From the NCBI RefSeq assembly GCF_002067035.1, contig NZ_MVQB01000027.1, positions 1 to 64,000 of the forward strand: DNA of 64,000 nt. The letters are read 5' to 3'. The translations under genes and the position numbers were made by a program. Below the pieces are notes generated by a model, which was not told the DNA's origin, did not search any database, and was given only the letters and a program-made list of their open reading frames with translations. This stretch comes from Methanoregula sp. PtaB.Bin085 (lineage in GTDB: Archaea; Halobacteriota; Methanomicrobia; Methanomicrobiales; Methanospirillaceae). Below, one piece after another: positions 1-10,900 of the stretch (positions within the stretch are counted from its first letter, which is position 1; the number at the start of each line of letters is the position of its first letter).

Positions 1-478
<478 letters not shown>

Positions 479-480
479 TT

Positions 481-1255
481 ACACAAATATACGCACACTA
501 TCTGAACTTTTCGAGGAATTGAGCGGTTACTAAACAAATTTCCGCATTGCCAATGCCAACGTCAGAACCAACTCCGGTCATGCCGGGTATCGTTGGATCT
601 CCATCAAAGAGAATTTCCGTTTTTCGTCGTGTTTGTTTACTCAAACACAGGCCTATAGTGTAGGTCACGGTATTATTTATACCTTGTTACCTTCACCCGT
701 TTTCTCCGACGCGTTCAGGCGTCGGATTCTTTCTCGGAACCGATCATGCCCGCAGGCATTTTTCGTCGGTTCGTCATCAGAATTTGTGGATCACATTATT
801 GCACACCCGGGCATTTAAGGATTACCCCCCGGGCAGCTATGGTTTCCGGGCCGGTTTTATAGGCGTGAAAATTATGTGTCCGGAAGATACGGCCATTTCA
901 GCTCCTGAGAGGGCGTAGCAGGTTATTTTGGGACTTTCAGATCCCGGGGCCCCGGGCCGGCGAAATGGCACAGGATTTTTCCGGACCGGAAAAATCCGTG
1001 CGGGGCGCACACAGGAGCGCGGGAGAGTTCTGCAGGTTTTCCGACGGTACTGCGCGTTTAAGGGCCCCTGAGGTGCCGCAAGCTCCCGGTATTCCCCAAA
1101 CCAGCGATCGCTGATTCTGATCCAGAAGCTGATAACCCAGGCAAAACCATGGGCCGATCACACCCTGCATCCTGCGATTTTCATGCGCAGCCTTCAGGAA
1201 AGGGGACGCGGAACAAAGGAAAAGGACAAAACTTCCTCATGCGTATCCGGGTACC
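481..1255. other. Non-coding rRNA leader, promoter and upstream region with two stem-loops
   Basis: No convincing gene was found. Two inverted repeats lie upstream of the rRNA promoter. One at 705-726 has arms TCCGACGC and GCGTCGGA around a 6-nt loop. The other at 737-772 has outer arms GAACCGA and TCGGTTC enclosing an inner ATGCC/GGCAT hairpin followed by a T run. They could be a terminator for something read rightward or a structured upstream element. The rest (about 780-1255) is GC-rich, with only short frames that lack protein-like composition. Confidence 0.5.
650..683 (-). promoter_or_regulatory. Probable rRNA operon promoter (TATA box)
   Basis: On the reverse strand, bases 681-674 read TATAAATA within AAGGTATAAATAATACC, a good archaeal TATA element. 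Start would be expected about 25 nt further on, near 650, giving a leader of about 170 nt before the 16S gene. Such leaders normally pair with the 3' flank of 16S for processing; the 3' flank is not in the window. Confidence 0.6.
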
Positions 1256-2266
1256 GTGAATATCCTGCAATCTCGGGGATCCGGAACGCGACTGCTCCTC
1301 TGGACGTGTCTTGCCGTAGCGATCATTGTGGCAGGATGCACGACAGCGCCGGATCAGGCATACCCCTCCCCTGCCTCTCAGGAAGGATATCCCCCCGTTG
1401 GCAACGCGACGATAGCGCCCCTTGCCTGGAATTCCACTCCCGCGAGCCCGGCGGGTGCCGCACTTCTCGAAGCAGCAAACAGTCTCATGGATAATATCTA
1501 TACAAGGGCTCCCGACGCACCCGCATATCTCCCGGAATCCTATACAAATCCGGAGAGGGAAGCTACCGGCTATATCCCGCATACGTACCATCAGAATACC
1601 GTCTTCTGGCCTGCGGATGAGCAGAACCAGATTCACTGGATAAGTGAACCGGTATATTCCTCAAACGGCTGGGAGGCAGTCATCCAGTCTGCATATACTC
1701 AGCAGGATGTTATATCTCCTCTCCATGCCCGGGTCTTTACCGACTGTTCCGGGTTCATCACCGCTCTTTTTACCAGGGCAAACACCCGGACGGTGACCGG
1801 TTTTTCCGGCTGGAAAGCCGGGAATACCGTTCCCCGTGCCGGGTGTACCAATCCCTTCGGCGGATGCACGATCACTTCCCCGATCAACTATTATCGCTTT
1901 ATCACGAGCAACAGCACCGGTTTTCGGAATATCCCCCTTCGTGAACTTGCTGCCGGGGATATTATTTCAGTGACGAGCACAGAACCCGGGCAATATGTCG
2001 GGCATGTAATGCTCGTTGCCGCCGTGTCGCCCGAAATGGATGACCATGGCTCGCGGATTGTCTCAATTATCGATGTTACCGATACTCCTCACAGGAACGA
2101 TACTCGGAATCCAGCTTCCGGAATCGCCGGGGGATCCATCGGAAATGGCATAGGTATGGGATACATCCTGCTGGATACAACCCCGTCCGGTACCGTCAGG
2201 TCCTACCGTAACCTGGATGTCTTGCAACCCTATCCCGGCGCTGTTGCGCTCGGGAGGGCGCTCTGA
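1256..2266 (+). CDS. Lipoprotein with NlpC/P60-like cysteine peptidase domain
   Basis: 336 aa from a GTG start; no nearer ATG fits the signal peptide. Residues 10-28 are hydrophobic and end in the lipobox VAGC, so the protein is probably lipid-anchored outside the membrane. Residues about 155-260 carry the marks of NlpC/P60 (CHAP-fold) peptidases: TDCSGFITAL with the candidate nucleophile Cys164, and GHVML with candidate His250. The family usually cleaves peptide bonds in cell-wall peptides. Methanogens of this order lack murein, so the substrate is unknown. The N-terminal 100 residues match nothing recognisable. The gene stands alone, convergent with the next gene. Confidence 0.7.
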   Translation: MNILQSRGSGTRLLLWTCLAVAIIVAGCTTAPDQAYPSPASQEGYPPVGNATIAPLAWNSTPASPAGAALLEAANSLMDNIYTRAPDAPAYLPESYTNPEREATGYIPHTYHQNTVFWPADEQNQIHWISEPVYSSNGWEAVIQSAYTQQDVISPLHARVFTDCSGFITALFTRANTRTVTGFSGWKAGNTVPRAGCTNPFGGCTITSPINYYRFITSNSTGFRNIPLRELAAGDIISVTSTEPGQYVGHVMLVAAVSPEMDDHGSRIVSIIDVTDTPHRNDTRNPASGIAGGSIGNGIGMGYILLDTTPSGTVRSYRNLDVLQPYPGAVALGRAL

Positions 2267-2407
2267 AGGCCGGCAGTACCGGGGCTGCCCCCCGGGTCTG
2301 TTTTTCTTCGGCGGCTGTGTTGTCGGGAACCCTGATCCCGGAATCAACGTATGCCGTCATTGAAATCTCCGGAAATGTACACCCGGGAGGATGCAAGCCG
2401 GTTTTTA

Positions 2408-3067
2408 TCACCGGTTCGCTTCGTCCAGCAGCATCCTGTTCAGCTGCAGCGGCATCGTCGCCATCGGCACGTGGGACGTGGGCAGTTCGAGACATCTCCA
2501 TCCTGCAGGCTCCGCTGCAATCTTTTCCTTTGCTGCCTCCGTAACCCCAATAAACTCGCTCTTTGTGCAGCGGACATACGTGCGGGGGATCGTACGGGTT
2601 TTCCCGGGATCGAACTGCAGCTTCTCTACATATGCCTTCGTGGCTTCCAGCCCGGCAAAGGACAGCGGGTCAAAGCCCCCGGCGATAAAGAGGTCGAAGA
2701 GCGACTGGCCCGGGTCCGGCGGCGCGGCATCGATATACACGAGCCTCCCGATCCTTGCCGGAATCCTGCCGGCAACCCCCGTAACGACCATCCCCCCGTA
2801 ACTGTGGCCGGCGAGGATGATTGTGCCGGAATCCTCCTTTTCCACCAGCCTGCGGACCTGCCCGATATGATCGGTCAGGCCATGGGTGTGCTCATCCGCA
2901 AGATCCGGTGCAAGGACACGGTGTCCGTGATCCCGGAGGAACGCAGCCGTATCATCCCAGATCTTCGCACGCAGCAGCCCGCCCGGGGGATACCGGTTCC
3001 TGCCGCTCAGCCGGTTCCACGTATCCGTCGACATGTTGCCGCCATGAACGAGGATGAAGGTTGCCAT
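2408..3067 (-). CDS. Alpha/beta hydrolase (esterase-like)
   Basis: 219 aa. The ATG at 3067 is chosen because MATFILVHGG is the usual first strand and oxyanion-loop motif; the frame runs 10 codons further upstream without motif support. The nucleophile elbow GHSYGG gives Ser89, and TSHVP near the C terminus gives His199. The YIDAAPPD segment is typical of the methylesterase/hydroxynitrile-lyase-like subgroup. It is a soluble cytoplasmic hydrolase of small esters or amides, substrate unknown. It is convergent with the lipoprotein gene and divergent from the membrane pair to its right. Confidence 0.85.
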   Translation of the reverse strand: MATFILVHGGNMSTDTWNRLSGRNRYPPGGLLRAKIWDDTAAFLRDHGHRVLAPDLADEHTHGLTDHIGQVRRLVEKEDSGTIILAGHSYGGMVVTGVAGRIPARIGRLVYIDAAPPDPGQSLFDLFIAGGFDPLSFAGLEATKAYVEKLQFDPGKTRTIPRTYVRCTKSEFIGVTEAAKEKIAAEPAGWRCLELPTSHVPMATMPLQLNRMLLDEANR

Positions 3068-3233
3068 AACCAGAAGTGTTCTGACCGTGATCCACAAATG
3101 AGTACCGCATCAGACTGCCGGTGAGAACGCAGGAAGGAACGCCGTATTCCTCCCGAAGAGAGAGGAATATATTCCTCCGGCAGGGGGAGAATATCCGGAT
3201 GCTTGTTTTATTCTGCCGGATTTTTCGGATTAC

Positions 3234-3241
3234 TTTTATAG
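3234..3241 (+). promoter_or_regulatory. TATA box of the 3263 operon
   Basis: TTTTATAG lies about 25 nt before the ATG at 3263. Archaeal transcription starts about 22-27 nt after the box, so the transcript would be leaderless or nearly so, which fits the lack of a Shine-Dalgarno sequence. Confidence 0.5.
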
Positions 3242-3262
3242 ATTCATTTCCTAACCGAACGT

Positions 3263-4078
3263 ATGGGGTTTGAAACCGGCCTGATTAAATACGTCATACT
3301 CGCTCTCGTCTTCCTTCTCCTTGTGGTAATCTATCTCTTCTGGGGCAGCCGGATTGAGGAATACAACCGCCTGAAGCTGATCCGTGCATACCGGGCTGCA
3401 CCGCAGAAAACGGAAGGGAAGCCAATCCTGATCCATGGAACCGCAGGTCCGAAAGGTGTCGTGATGCCGACCGGGGGGGATCCGGTCGCATTCCATGCCA
3501 CGTTCATCATGAGCCCCGGCTGCACGCTGATCCGGGATCTGAAGACCATGAAACCCCTCCCGTCATATACTTCGTTCAAGATCTTCACGACAAGCGGGGA
3601 TTTCACGGTTACGGAGGCAGGCGTACCGTACCGGGTGAGTATCATCAGCGCTCTCGGGCGGATGAAGAAGGGTGCGGACTATTTTTCCAAAAACTACAAG
3701 CAGACCATGGTCCTCGACGGTATGGCGGAATGGGTGTTCGACGACATGGTGGCATTCGAGGCCGGCAGCCAGGCGCTCGTCCCGGTCTTTTCAATAACAG
3801 AGGCCGGGAGATCGGTGACGAGCACGATCGACTCCCGTGTCCGCACATTCACGCATGGCAGGGACGTTCCGCCCCCGATCGCCGACATTCTGAAACAGAA
3901 GATCATACGTCCGGAGCGTGGTACGGAGATCACGGTCATCGAGTTCTTCATCCCGCTGAAAAAGAGTGTCTGGGCCTTTGGTGAATTCGACGGGAGGGAT
4001 ACCATCAGGTATGGGGAAGGGAAAGGCGGGCTGTATATCTCATACATTGATCCGGATAACAGAGGAGCGAACCAATGA
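3263..4078 (+). CDS. Membrane-anchored protein, possibly GIDE-like domain
   Basis: 271 aa. One N-terminal membrane helix (residues 7-28) is followed by a soluble domain. The block with PILIHGTAGPKG, GGDPVAFHA and a later IPLKKSVWAFGE recalls the GIDE/Mulan-type domain, in which a beta-rich module follows a membrane anchor. This is a weak resemblance judged by eye. No RING finger is present. The stop overlaps the next start (ATGA), so the two are translationally coupled and may act together at the membrane. Otherwise a conserved hypothetical. Confidence 0.6.
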   Translation: MGFETGLIKYVILALVFLLLVVIYLFWGSRIEEYNRLKLIRAYRAAPQKTEGKPILIHGTAGPKGVVMPTGGDPVAFHATFIMSPGCTLIRDLKTMKPLPSYTSFKIFTTSGDFTVTEAGVPYRVSIISALGRMKKGADYFSKNYKQTMVLDGMAEWVFDDMVAFEAGSQALVPVFSITEAGRSVTSTIDSRVRTFTHGRDVPPPIADILKQKIIRPERGTEITVIEFFIPLKKSVWAFGEFDGRDTIRYGEGKGGLYISYIDPDNRGANQ

Positions 4079-4896
4079 GGTCCCCTGAAGAGTTCCTGGC
4101 GGGGTGCCCCGGCGACAACGCGGGTAGTGGAGGACAGACACCGTGGGGATCCCTTTGGGAATTCCCCGGCTTCATGGCACGCCGGATGTACATTCTCCTC
4201 CGCCGGCCCGGGCAGGCTCTCGGGGAATTCGGGGCAGGGGACTGTCTCACCCCGTTCCTCTTCTTCCTGTTCTTTGCCATTATCACCGGTTTTCTGCGCA
4301 GCCTTGCCGTCGTGCTCTCGATACACGCCTTCACGCTTTTCCACCCCAGTGCCGCGTGGAGACCGGCACCACCGGGGATGACGGATGTGCTGAGCACAAT
4401 CTCAGGCAATTCGTTGTTTCTTGTTTCCCTTACCCTCCAGGGAGTGCTGAACAACTGCCTGTTCCTTGTTGCAGCAGTGATCATGCTTGCAGCCGGGCTG
4501 TGGTATGTCACGGGCAATTTCTCATGGAACCCGGCATTCACCATCAGCGCGTATTGTCTTCCGGTCTCCGGGGTGGTTTTCACCATTGCCGATTTTGTCC
4601 AGGCCCCCCAGGTGCTTGCCGATCCGCTGCCGGCTTTGCTCAGTTCTGCCTTTTACGTCATCGCGATGATCCTGATGGGAGTAATTGCCGGCCATGGTAT
4701 CATCGCACTGACAAAAATACCGGCCGAAGTGGCAGTAACAATCGCGTTCTGCTGGATTATCGTCTGGATGCAGGTTCATGGGCTGGGTATGGAGTACGTT
4801 GTCAGCCCGGTTGAGCAGGACCTCTCGCAGCGGATCTCGGCAGCGTTTTTCCCGGACAGTTACCCGGTGGCGGGAACACCCGGGAAGGTCCCCTGA
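4075..4896 (+). CDS. Yip1-family multi-spanning membrane protein
   Basis: 273 aa with a soluble N terminus of about 35 residues, then FMARRMYILLRRPGQAL, the short amphipathic lead-in seen in archaeal Yip1 proteins, then about five or six hydrophobic helices. Yip1 proteins are integral membrane proteins of unclear role in prokaryotes. The gene overlaps the previous one by 4 nt and is followed by a T run, so the pair is a two-gene operon. The exact family is a judgement from topology and the lead-in motif. Confidence 0.65.
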   Translation: MRSPEEFLAGCPGDNAGSGGQTPWGSLWEFPGFMARRMYILLRRPGQALGEFGAGDCLTPFLFFLFFAIITGFLRSLAVVLSIHAFTLFHPSAAWRPAPPGMTDVLSTISGNSLFLVSLTLQGVLNNCLFLVAAVIMLAAGLWYVTGNFSWNPAFTISAYCLPVSGVVFTIADFVQAPQVLADPLPALLSSAFYVIAMILMGVIAGHGIIALTKIPAEVAVTIAFCWIIVWMQVHGLGMEYVVSPVEQDLSQRISAAFFPDSYPVAGTPGKVP

Positions 4897-4903
4897 TCCT
4901 CTG

Positions 4904-4909
4904 TTTTTT
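4904..4909 (+). terminator. Oligo-T terminator
   Basis: A run of six T begins 7 nt after the stop of the Yip1 gene, in the pattern of simple archaeal U-tract termination. Confidence 0.45.
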
Positions 4910-5348
4910 ACCACAGCATCAGAATAGCAGCAACCTGATTGCTGGTTGGTACGGCCACTATTGAAGATTCAACCAATCCGCGACGGCATACCCACAATTT
5001 CCGGCACACTGCACATTGCTCCTGCCCGACCCCCTACTGCTTCCGATGGAGCAATGGGGAGGGATTATTCCGTCGTAATCTTCCAGTGGAAATAAGGGTG
5101 TTTTCAGCCACAGTCAGCAGGGGGGTCGGAGGGGGGCAATCGTTCTTTTGGCTCCGGAAAGATTCGGAATGTGCACGAATAATCGCGGAGGTCATGCGCC
5201 GGAACCTGCTCGATCTCCAACGGGGAACGGGAAATGGAGCCTGTGGTCCCACGATTCCGCCAACGCGCCGGGATAGATTGCATGCCCCTGCCCGACCCCC
5301 CCCTTCCGACCACCAAGGATTTCTCGGACCCGCACGTTCTTCTCCTAC
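4910..5348. other. Non-coding gap with repeated C/G tracts
   Basis: No supported gene. The 14-mer CCTGCCCGACCCCC occurs at 5021-5034 and again at 5287-5300, where it extends to a run of eight C. The inverse core GGGGGGTCGG is at 5120-5129. The open frames through here have irregular, Pro/Arg/Ser-rich composition. This may be the remains of a repeat element or an upstream structure for the next gene. Confidence 0.4.
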
Positions 5349-5852
5349 ATGCCCGATTTCAGGACCCGGCCGGGAACCAAGAGCACATACAAGAAGCTGG
5401 ACCGGCCCATCGCGGATATCGCTGCGTTCGATGAGATCGTCCATTCGCTGATCATGAAAAACCCGCTTGGTTGCACACCGTACTACCACCGGCAGAAGCA
5501 CCATCCCCCGATCGAGAGGCTGCGGGAGATGTACACGGCAAAGTTCGAGTACCGGAACACCGCACTGAAACGGATCGGGACCAGCATTGAGACGTACGAT
5601 TCCGTTGAAGGGTACGAGACCGGCATTGCATCCGTCATATCCAACATGGCCAATATCGCGTCGCACCGGGGGAAGGTCCGGCACCTCTCATCAGCAGACC
5701 TCTTCTCGGTCATGCTCCGGTGCCATGACCCGTCCCATGAGGTGTATTACCTGAATATTGCCCGCACCAGGATAACGCTGTCATCGTATTCCGATGACAA
5801 TATCCGCAGGAATGTGGAGGCGTGGGCGGACTCGGTACCGGCACTGGCATAG
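5349..5852 (+). CDS. Conserved hypothetical protein
   Basis: 167 aa, soluble, rich in His and Tyr in the middle (PYYHRQKHHPP) with balanced composition and natural codon use, so it is judged real. No signal, membrane helix or known catalytic motif is visible. The N terminus is basic (RTRPGTKSTYKK). It is convergent with the DUF4013 gene, 12 nt away. I do not recognise the family. Confidence 0.65.
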   Translation: MPDFRTRPGTKSTYKKLDRPIADIAAFDEIVHSLIMKNPLGCTPYYHRQKHHPPIERLREMYTAKFEYRNTALKRIGTSIETYDSVEGYETGIASVISNMANIASHRGKVRHLSSADLFSVMLRCHDPSHEVYYLNIARTRITLSSYSDDNIRRNVEAWADSVPALA

Positions 5853-5864
5853 GAGGTATGAACT

Positions 5865-6809
5865 CTACGGGATCAGCCTGCTGACCGATGTTATGATCAG
5901 CGCTAACGGCGTGAAGCAAAGGACGACGAGCACGGCAAGGATCGCGAGCCATACAGCATACTCGGTTGCCAGTGATCCGGTGCCATCAGGGAGGGAGACT
6001 GTGCCCGCTCCCGTATCCCTGGTGTTCCCTGTGGCCGGAGAATACTGGTCCTCGTCGCAGAAATGCGCAACGAAGCGCGAGCAGAAGACGACCGGGACGG
6101 GACCGAGACAGAGTGCGATGACCGGGCCGGCATACGGCACGAGCGCGACCCCGCGGAGACTGAAGGTAAAGAGCAGCCATGAAAGGACAACGACCCCGAA
6201 GCCGAGATAGTAGTTCACGAAGCCGATCCGGTCGAACGTCCTCTTGATCTCCAGGATGGCAAACGCCTCGCGGACGCTGCCGGTCCGGGCAAACCGTATC
6301 ATCCCGATCAGGCCGTACTGCACCGCGTAGAAGAAGAGAACGAGTTCGACGGCTAACAGGACGAGGATCTGGATCGTTGCAGGATCCGGTGGCCAGAGGA
6401 TGATGGAGAACGTGCTGCTGCCGGCGATCGTGAACTGGATGAACGCCAGGATCTCAGGAACCAGAATCCAGACCAGCGGGATGGTGTGGGCCTTGATCCC
6501 GTCAAGGCAGAGGGAGAGGGGGCGGTCGAACTCCGGTGGCAGCGGGTTTTTCCGGAACAGCCTGACGATCCAGCCCCAGACGAGGAGGTTGCACAACACG
6601 CCGGCGCCTATCAGCAGGCCGGCTTCCCGCCATGGGACGAGGGCCCAGTGAATGATGTTTCCATCAAGGATCTGCCTGCTCTCCATCAGCGAGGACAGGG
6701 CCGCCCACGGGAGGCCAAGCAGGATGAAGACCAGCCAGCGGGACGGCTTTGAGAAAAGGGTGGCACGGGTGAAATATGCTGACTCAACGACAAACCGGCC
6801 GACATCCAT
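5865..6809 (-). CDS. DUF4013-type integral membrane protein
   Basis: 314 aa. The ATG at 6809 (MDVGRFVVESAYF) is preferred over an upstream TTG because family members start with a similar short amphipathic segment. About seven hydrophobic helices follow, and the C terminus ends in a membrane helix (WLAILAVLVVLCF). DUF4013 proteins are common in methanogens and haloarchaea; no activity is known. The gene is separated from scpA by about 50 nt on the same strand, so it may lie at the end of the smc transcript. Confidence 0.75.
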   Translation of the reverse strand: MDVGRFVVESAYFTRATLFSKPSRWLVFILLGLPWAALSSLMESRQILDGNIIHWALVPWREAGLLIGAGVLCNLLVWGWIVRLFRKNPLPPEFDRPLSLCLDGIKAHTIPLVWILVPEILAFIQFTIAGSSTFSIILWPPDPATIQILVLLAVELVLFFYAVQYGLIGMIRFARTGSVREAFAILEIKRTFDRIGFVNYYLGFGVVVLSWLLFTFSLRGVALVPYAGPVIALCLGPVPVVFCSRFVAHFCDEDQYSPATGNTRDTGAGTVSLPDGTGSLATEYAVWLAILAVLVVLCFTPLALIITSVSRLIP

Positions 6810-6858
6810 CGCGTATCTGGTCAATCATATGCCGTGCCGGATTTAAAGGGATGCGGAT

Positions 6859-7956
6859 TCAGGTGCTTTCCTCAGCCGCCCCGCCCCCGGCCTCTGCCGG
6901 CTCCGGGTGGCGGATCTGCACCCAGATATCGCCGAAGAACTCCTCCTGCCGGAGGCTGCACCGCCCGTCCAGCGCAAGGAAGAGGAGCGGGATGTACACC
7001 TCGGGGATCCCCCATTCCATCCGGGTGCAGAGCTCCGCAAGCGTCAGCTCCTGGTCGAGTTCCAGCCCTTCGAGGTACTCGGCGAGCCGGGTCATCGCGG
7101 TCTCCTGGAACCCTTCTTCGTGGGCGATGCTGACAACGTCCTCAGCATCGATGAGGCTGTCGGTGAGGTCCACGCCACGCCCCTCGGACATCCTGCGGCG
7201 CCGGCGATCCTCCTTCTCGATGTTCTTGAGCTCGGTGATCAGCTCGAAGAGCGTAGTGGGGCTCTTCCGCATGCTCTTGCGCTCGAGCCGGCGCTGGATT
7301 TCGTGCTCCAGCCGCTCGATGGGGCCGAGCCGGCTGCCGAAATCGATCTCCTCGCCCGTGCCGCCGCCGAACTCATCGCCAAACAGGTCCCCGCCATCGC
7401 CCTCGTCGTCCGCCTCCTCCACGACATCGAGCTGTTCGGATTTCATCCGCAGGAGCGTAGCCGCGTAGAAGAGCGTCCGGCCCGATACCTGGAGGTTGAG
7501 CTCCCGGCGCCGCTCGAGCAGCGAGAGGAAACGGTCGGTCACCTCGATGATGTTGATGTTCCACGGGTCGATCTCGCCCCGCTCCGCCATGCCGACCAGG
7601 ATCTCGACCGGGTCCTCGACTGCCTGAGTTATGATCTGGCCTGGCGCCGTTTCTTCGCCGGGAGCAGGTCCGGACGGGGCGTCTGGTGCAGGTGCGGGTT
7701 CAGCATTTCCGGCAGTTGCACCACCTGCCTCATTCGGGACTGGTTGTTCCGGCACTGGCGGTTCCACGACAGGTGCCAAAGGAACGGCTTGTTCCGTTGC
7801 CGTGAGTTCTGGAAGGGGCTGCACTGGTACAGGCTGATCCGCAGGTTGTTCAGCAGGTTGTTCCGGTCCCGGCTGTGATTGTGCGGGTTCCGCCGGGATT
7901 GGAGATTCTGCCTGTCCGGATGCCGGTTTCTTCTTACCCTTCTTCCTCTCAGCCAT
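6859..7956 (-). CDS. scpA: Segregation and condensation protein A (kleisin)
   Basis: 365 aa. ScpA is the kleisin that bridges Smc heads. Residues 1-115 are a Pro/Ala/Glu/Gln-rich low-complexity tail unlike the usual compact N terminus. The kleisin domain begins at EDPVEILVGMAERGEIDPWNI and is followed by LLRMKSEQLDV. A C-terminal winged helix (ELTLAELCTRMEWGIPEVYI) would bind the Smc head. The start overlaps the smc stop by 8 nt, so the two are coupled. No scpB gene is adjacent. The long tail probably forms a flexible linker. Confidence 0.93.
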   Translation of the reverse strand: MAERKKGKKKPASGQAESPIPAEPAQSQPGPEQPAEQPADQPVPVQPLPELTATEQAVPLAPVVEPPVPEQPVPNEAGGATAGNAEPAPAPDAPSGPAPGEETAPGQIITQAVEDPVEILVGMAERGEIDPWNINIIEVTDRFLSLLERRRELNLQVSGRTLFYAATLLRMKSEQLDVVEEADDEGDGGDLFGDEFGGGTGEEIDFGSRLGPIERLEHEIQRRLERKSMRKSPTTLFELITELKNIEKEDRRRRRMSEGRGVDLTDSLIDAEDVVSIAHEEGFQETAMTRLAEYLEGLELDQELTLAELCTRMEWGIPEVYIPLLFLALDGRCSLRQEEFFGDIWVQIRHPEPAEAGGGAAEEST

Positions 7957-10900
7957 TCGCCTTTACCCCGGTGACCAGCGTGCTCTTGTCCGGCCGCAGC
8001 GTCACACCCATGATCCGCTGTGCGGCATCAATCATCGGCTTGCGCAGCGAGATGATGATGAACTGCGTTTTCGGGGCGAGCTCCGCAACCATGGACGCGA
8101 TCCGTTCCACGTTCGCGCCGTCGAGCGACATGTCGACCTCGTCGAACGCGTAGAAGGGGGCGGGGATGTACCGCTGGATCGAGAAGATGAACGCGAGGGT
8201 GGTGAGCGACTTTTCCCCGCCGGAGAGGGACGAGAGGAGGTGCACCTTTTTGTCCCGCGGCTGGACGGCAAAGGTCATCCCGCCGGCGAACGGGTCCTCC
8301 TCGTTCTCGAGCACGAGATGGCCGCTGCCGCTCGTGAGCCGGGCGAAGATCTCGCGGAAGTTGGCGTCGATGGCTTTGAACGCGGTCGTGAACGCCTCGT
8401 ACTTCATCTGTTCGTACTTCTCGATCCGTTCGATCAGCGTGGCACGCTCGCTCGACAGGGTCTCCTTCTTGCCGGTGCGTTCCTCCACCTGCCGTTCGAC
8501 CTTCTCGTACTCGTCGATTGCAAGCATGTTCACGGCCCCGATCTTTCGCAGTGCCCCGTCGGCCTCCGCGATCTTCCCCTCAATCTCGGAGAGGGAGAGG
8601 TTCGTGTCCATCTCCCCGACCTGCTGCTTCAGCATGTCCACCTCGATACCGAGGGTCTTTGCCCGCTCGTCGATTGCTGTCAGCTGGGCCGTGATCCGCT
8701 CGGTGTCGGCGTCGAACTTCATGATCTTCAGCTCGGACTCCTGGATATGCCTGGAGACCTCGGCCCGCTTCCCCCGCAGCTCGTCCAGTTCGCCGGAGAA
8801 CTCCTTCTGGCGCTCTTCGAGGGTCGTTATCTGGGCCTTGTGAGCCCTGATCTGGTCCTGCGCACCGGCGATATCGGTGTCGATCTGGAAGTTACGTTCG
8901 TCCTGCCCCTTGCGCTCCTCGGCCAGCTCGCTGATCCGCTGGGTAAAGTGCTGGCGGTCGCGCTGGGCGTCGCTGATGTCCCCGTCCTTGTTCCGGAGGC
9001 GGCGTTCGGCCTCCTCGATCTCCCGGCGCTTCTTCTCCATCTGCTCGGTCAGGGCCGGGATGTTCGTGTCGTCGAGGCGTTTCTTGATCGCGTCGATCTT
9101 CGCGACGGTCTCGTTGATCTCTCCCGTCATCCGGTCGAGTTCCGCCTCCAGCGCCGCGAGTTCCGAAGCGCCGTTCTTCGTCTCCTCGGCCTGCCGGGCA
9201 ACCGCCGCCTCGATGGTCTGCTTCTCGACCGTGATCGCTTCGAACCGTTTCGAAAACTCCTCGGTGAACATCCCGATACGGGCAATCTTCTGGTCGATCT
9301 CGTTCCTCTGCGCCCGCTTCGCGTCCACCTCTTCCGTGAGCCGTCTGACCCCCGCCTCGAGCGTCGCCGCCTCGCCCTGCAGCTCCGCAAGGTGCGACCG
9401 GATCCGTATGATCTCGTCGTCAACGGCGGCGCCGAATCCCCGGGGACCGGCCTGTTTCTTCGTGGCGCCGCCCGTAATCGCCCCGCTCTTCTCGAGCAAT
9501 TCCCCTTCGAGCGTGACCATGCGGTATTTCCCGATCAGTTTCCGCGCACGGTCGAGCGTGTCGACCACGACTGTTCCGCCAAGGGCAACGCCGAATGCCT
9601 TGTCGAACTTCGGGTCGTAGTCGAGGAGGTTGACCGCGTAATCGATCACGCCCGGCTCCCTGAGCGGGGGAAGTGCCGGGGGCTTCAGCTTGTTCAGCGG
9701 GAGGAAGGTGACCCGGCCGAGCCGTTCCTCCTTGAGGTACCGGATCGCATCCGCAGCCACCTGGTCGTCGTCGCAGACCACGAAATGGAGCTTGTTCCCC
9801 GCGGCAACGTTGAGGGCCGTGGTGTACTCCTTGGGCGCCTTCCCGAGGTCGGATATCGTGCCGTGGACCCCTTCCATGGCAAGGACGGCCTCGAGGGCTT
9901 TTCCTCCCGACTCCCCGCGGGCCTGCTGGGCGGCCTCGAGCCGGATCGCGTCCTGCTCGTTCTCCCGGATCTCGTTGCGCAGGCGTTCGAGCGTGTTTCT
10001 CTGGGCAAACATCGCCCCTTCCAGCTCCGAGAGGTTCCGGTCGAGGTTCTTCTTCTCGTTCTGCAGCGCCGCGATGTTCGTGTCGCTGTCCGTGAGCTGC
10101 CCCTGCTTTGCCGCGTACTCCTCGTCCAGCTGGCGGAGGAGCCCCTGCAGCCGCTCGAGCTCGGAGGTACGCATCCGGCTCTTCTCGATGAGCATGTCCT
10201 GCTGGTGGAGGATGCCCGACCGCTGGCCCTTTTTCTCCTCGGCCTCCTGCATGAGGCTGAAGAGCTTCTCGCGGGCCCCTTCCGTGTCCTCGCTGTGCTG
10301 CTTTATCTCGGTCTCGATCTTCTCCAGCTGGGCCTTTGCTGTCGCGATCTCCATCGCGATATTTGTCCGGTCGATGGTCAGGGTCCGGATCTGGTCCGTG
10401 CACTCGGCCACACGGGTCTCGGCCCTCTTCGTATCCACGTACACGCGGTTGATGGTCTCGAGGTTGGCTTCCTTCTCCTTTTTCAGCCGGGCAATGGTCT
10501 GCTCGGAGAACTTGATCCCGCTCTTTGCCTCCTCGAGTTCGGCAATAAGCTTCAGGTACTCGGACCCGCTCTTCTTGTTGATCAGCTCGTCGATATCCGC
10601 GAGGTCGGCTTTGAGGTAGGAGAGCTCGTTCTCCTCGAGGCCCTTGTCCGCGGCGATCCGGGTCAGCTTCAGTTTGTGGTCTTCGGTGGATTTCAGGAGC
10701 GTGTTGAGCTCCCGGACGCGGTCGTGGAGCTGGGCGGCCGACCGGCAGTTCTGGTAATAGGAGAGCTCCTTCTGCCACTTCTGGTACTCAAGAGCGTGCT
10801 CCCGCTCGCGCCGGAGTTCGTTCGCCCGCTTGGAGAGCTCGAGCAGCAGGAGCTCCTCGCGCTCGATCCGCTCCCGGACGATGTCCAGCTCGGCAAGCGA

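Noticed and set aside
937-1170. 77-codon frame upstream of the first lipoprotein gene
   Set aside because: No start signal, family or good codon use; left as non-coding.
5034-5684. Open frame of 216 codons on the - strand
   Set aside because: It overlaps the better 5349-5852 gene and a repeat-rich gap; its composition is not protein-like.
9420-10778. Open frame of 452 codons on the - strand inside smc
   Set aside because: Out-of-frame reading of smc with Pro/Arg/Gly-rich composition.
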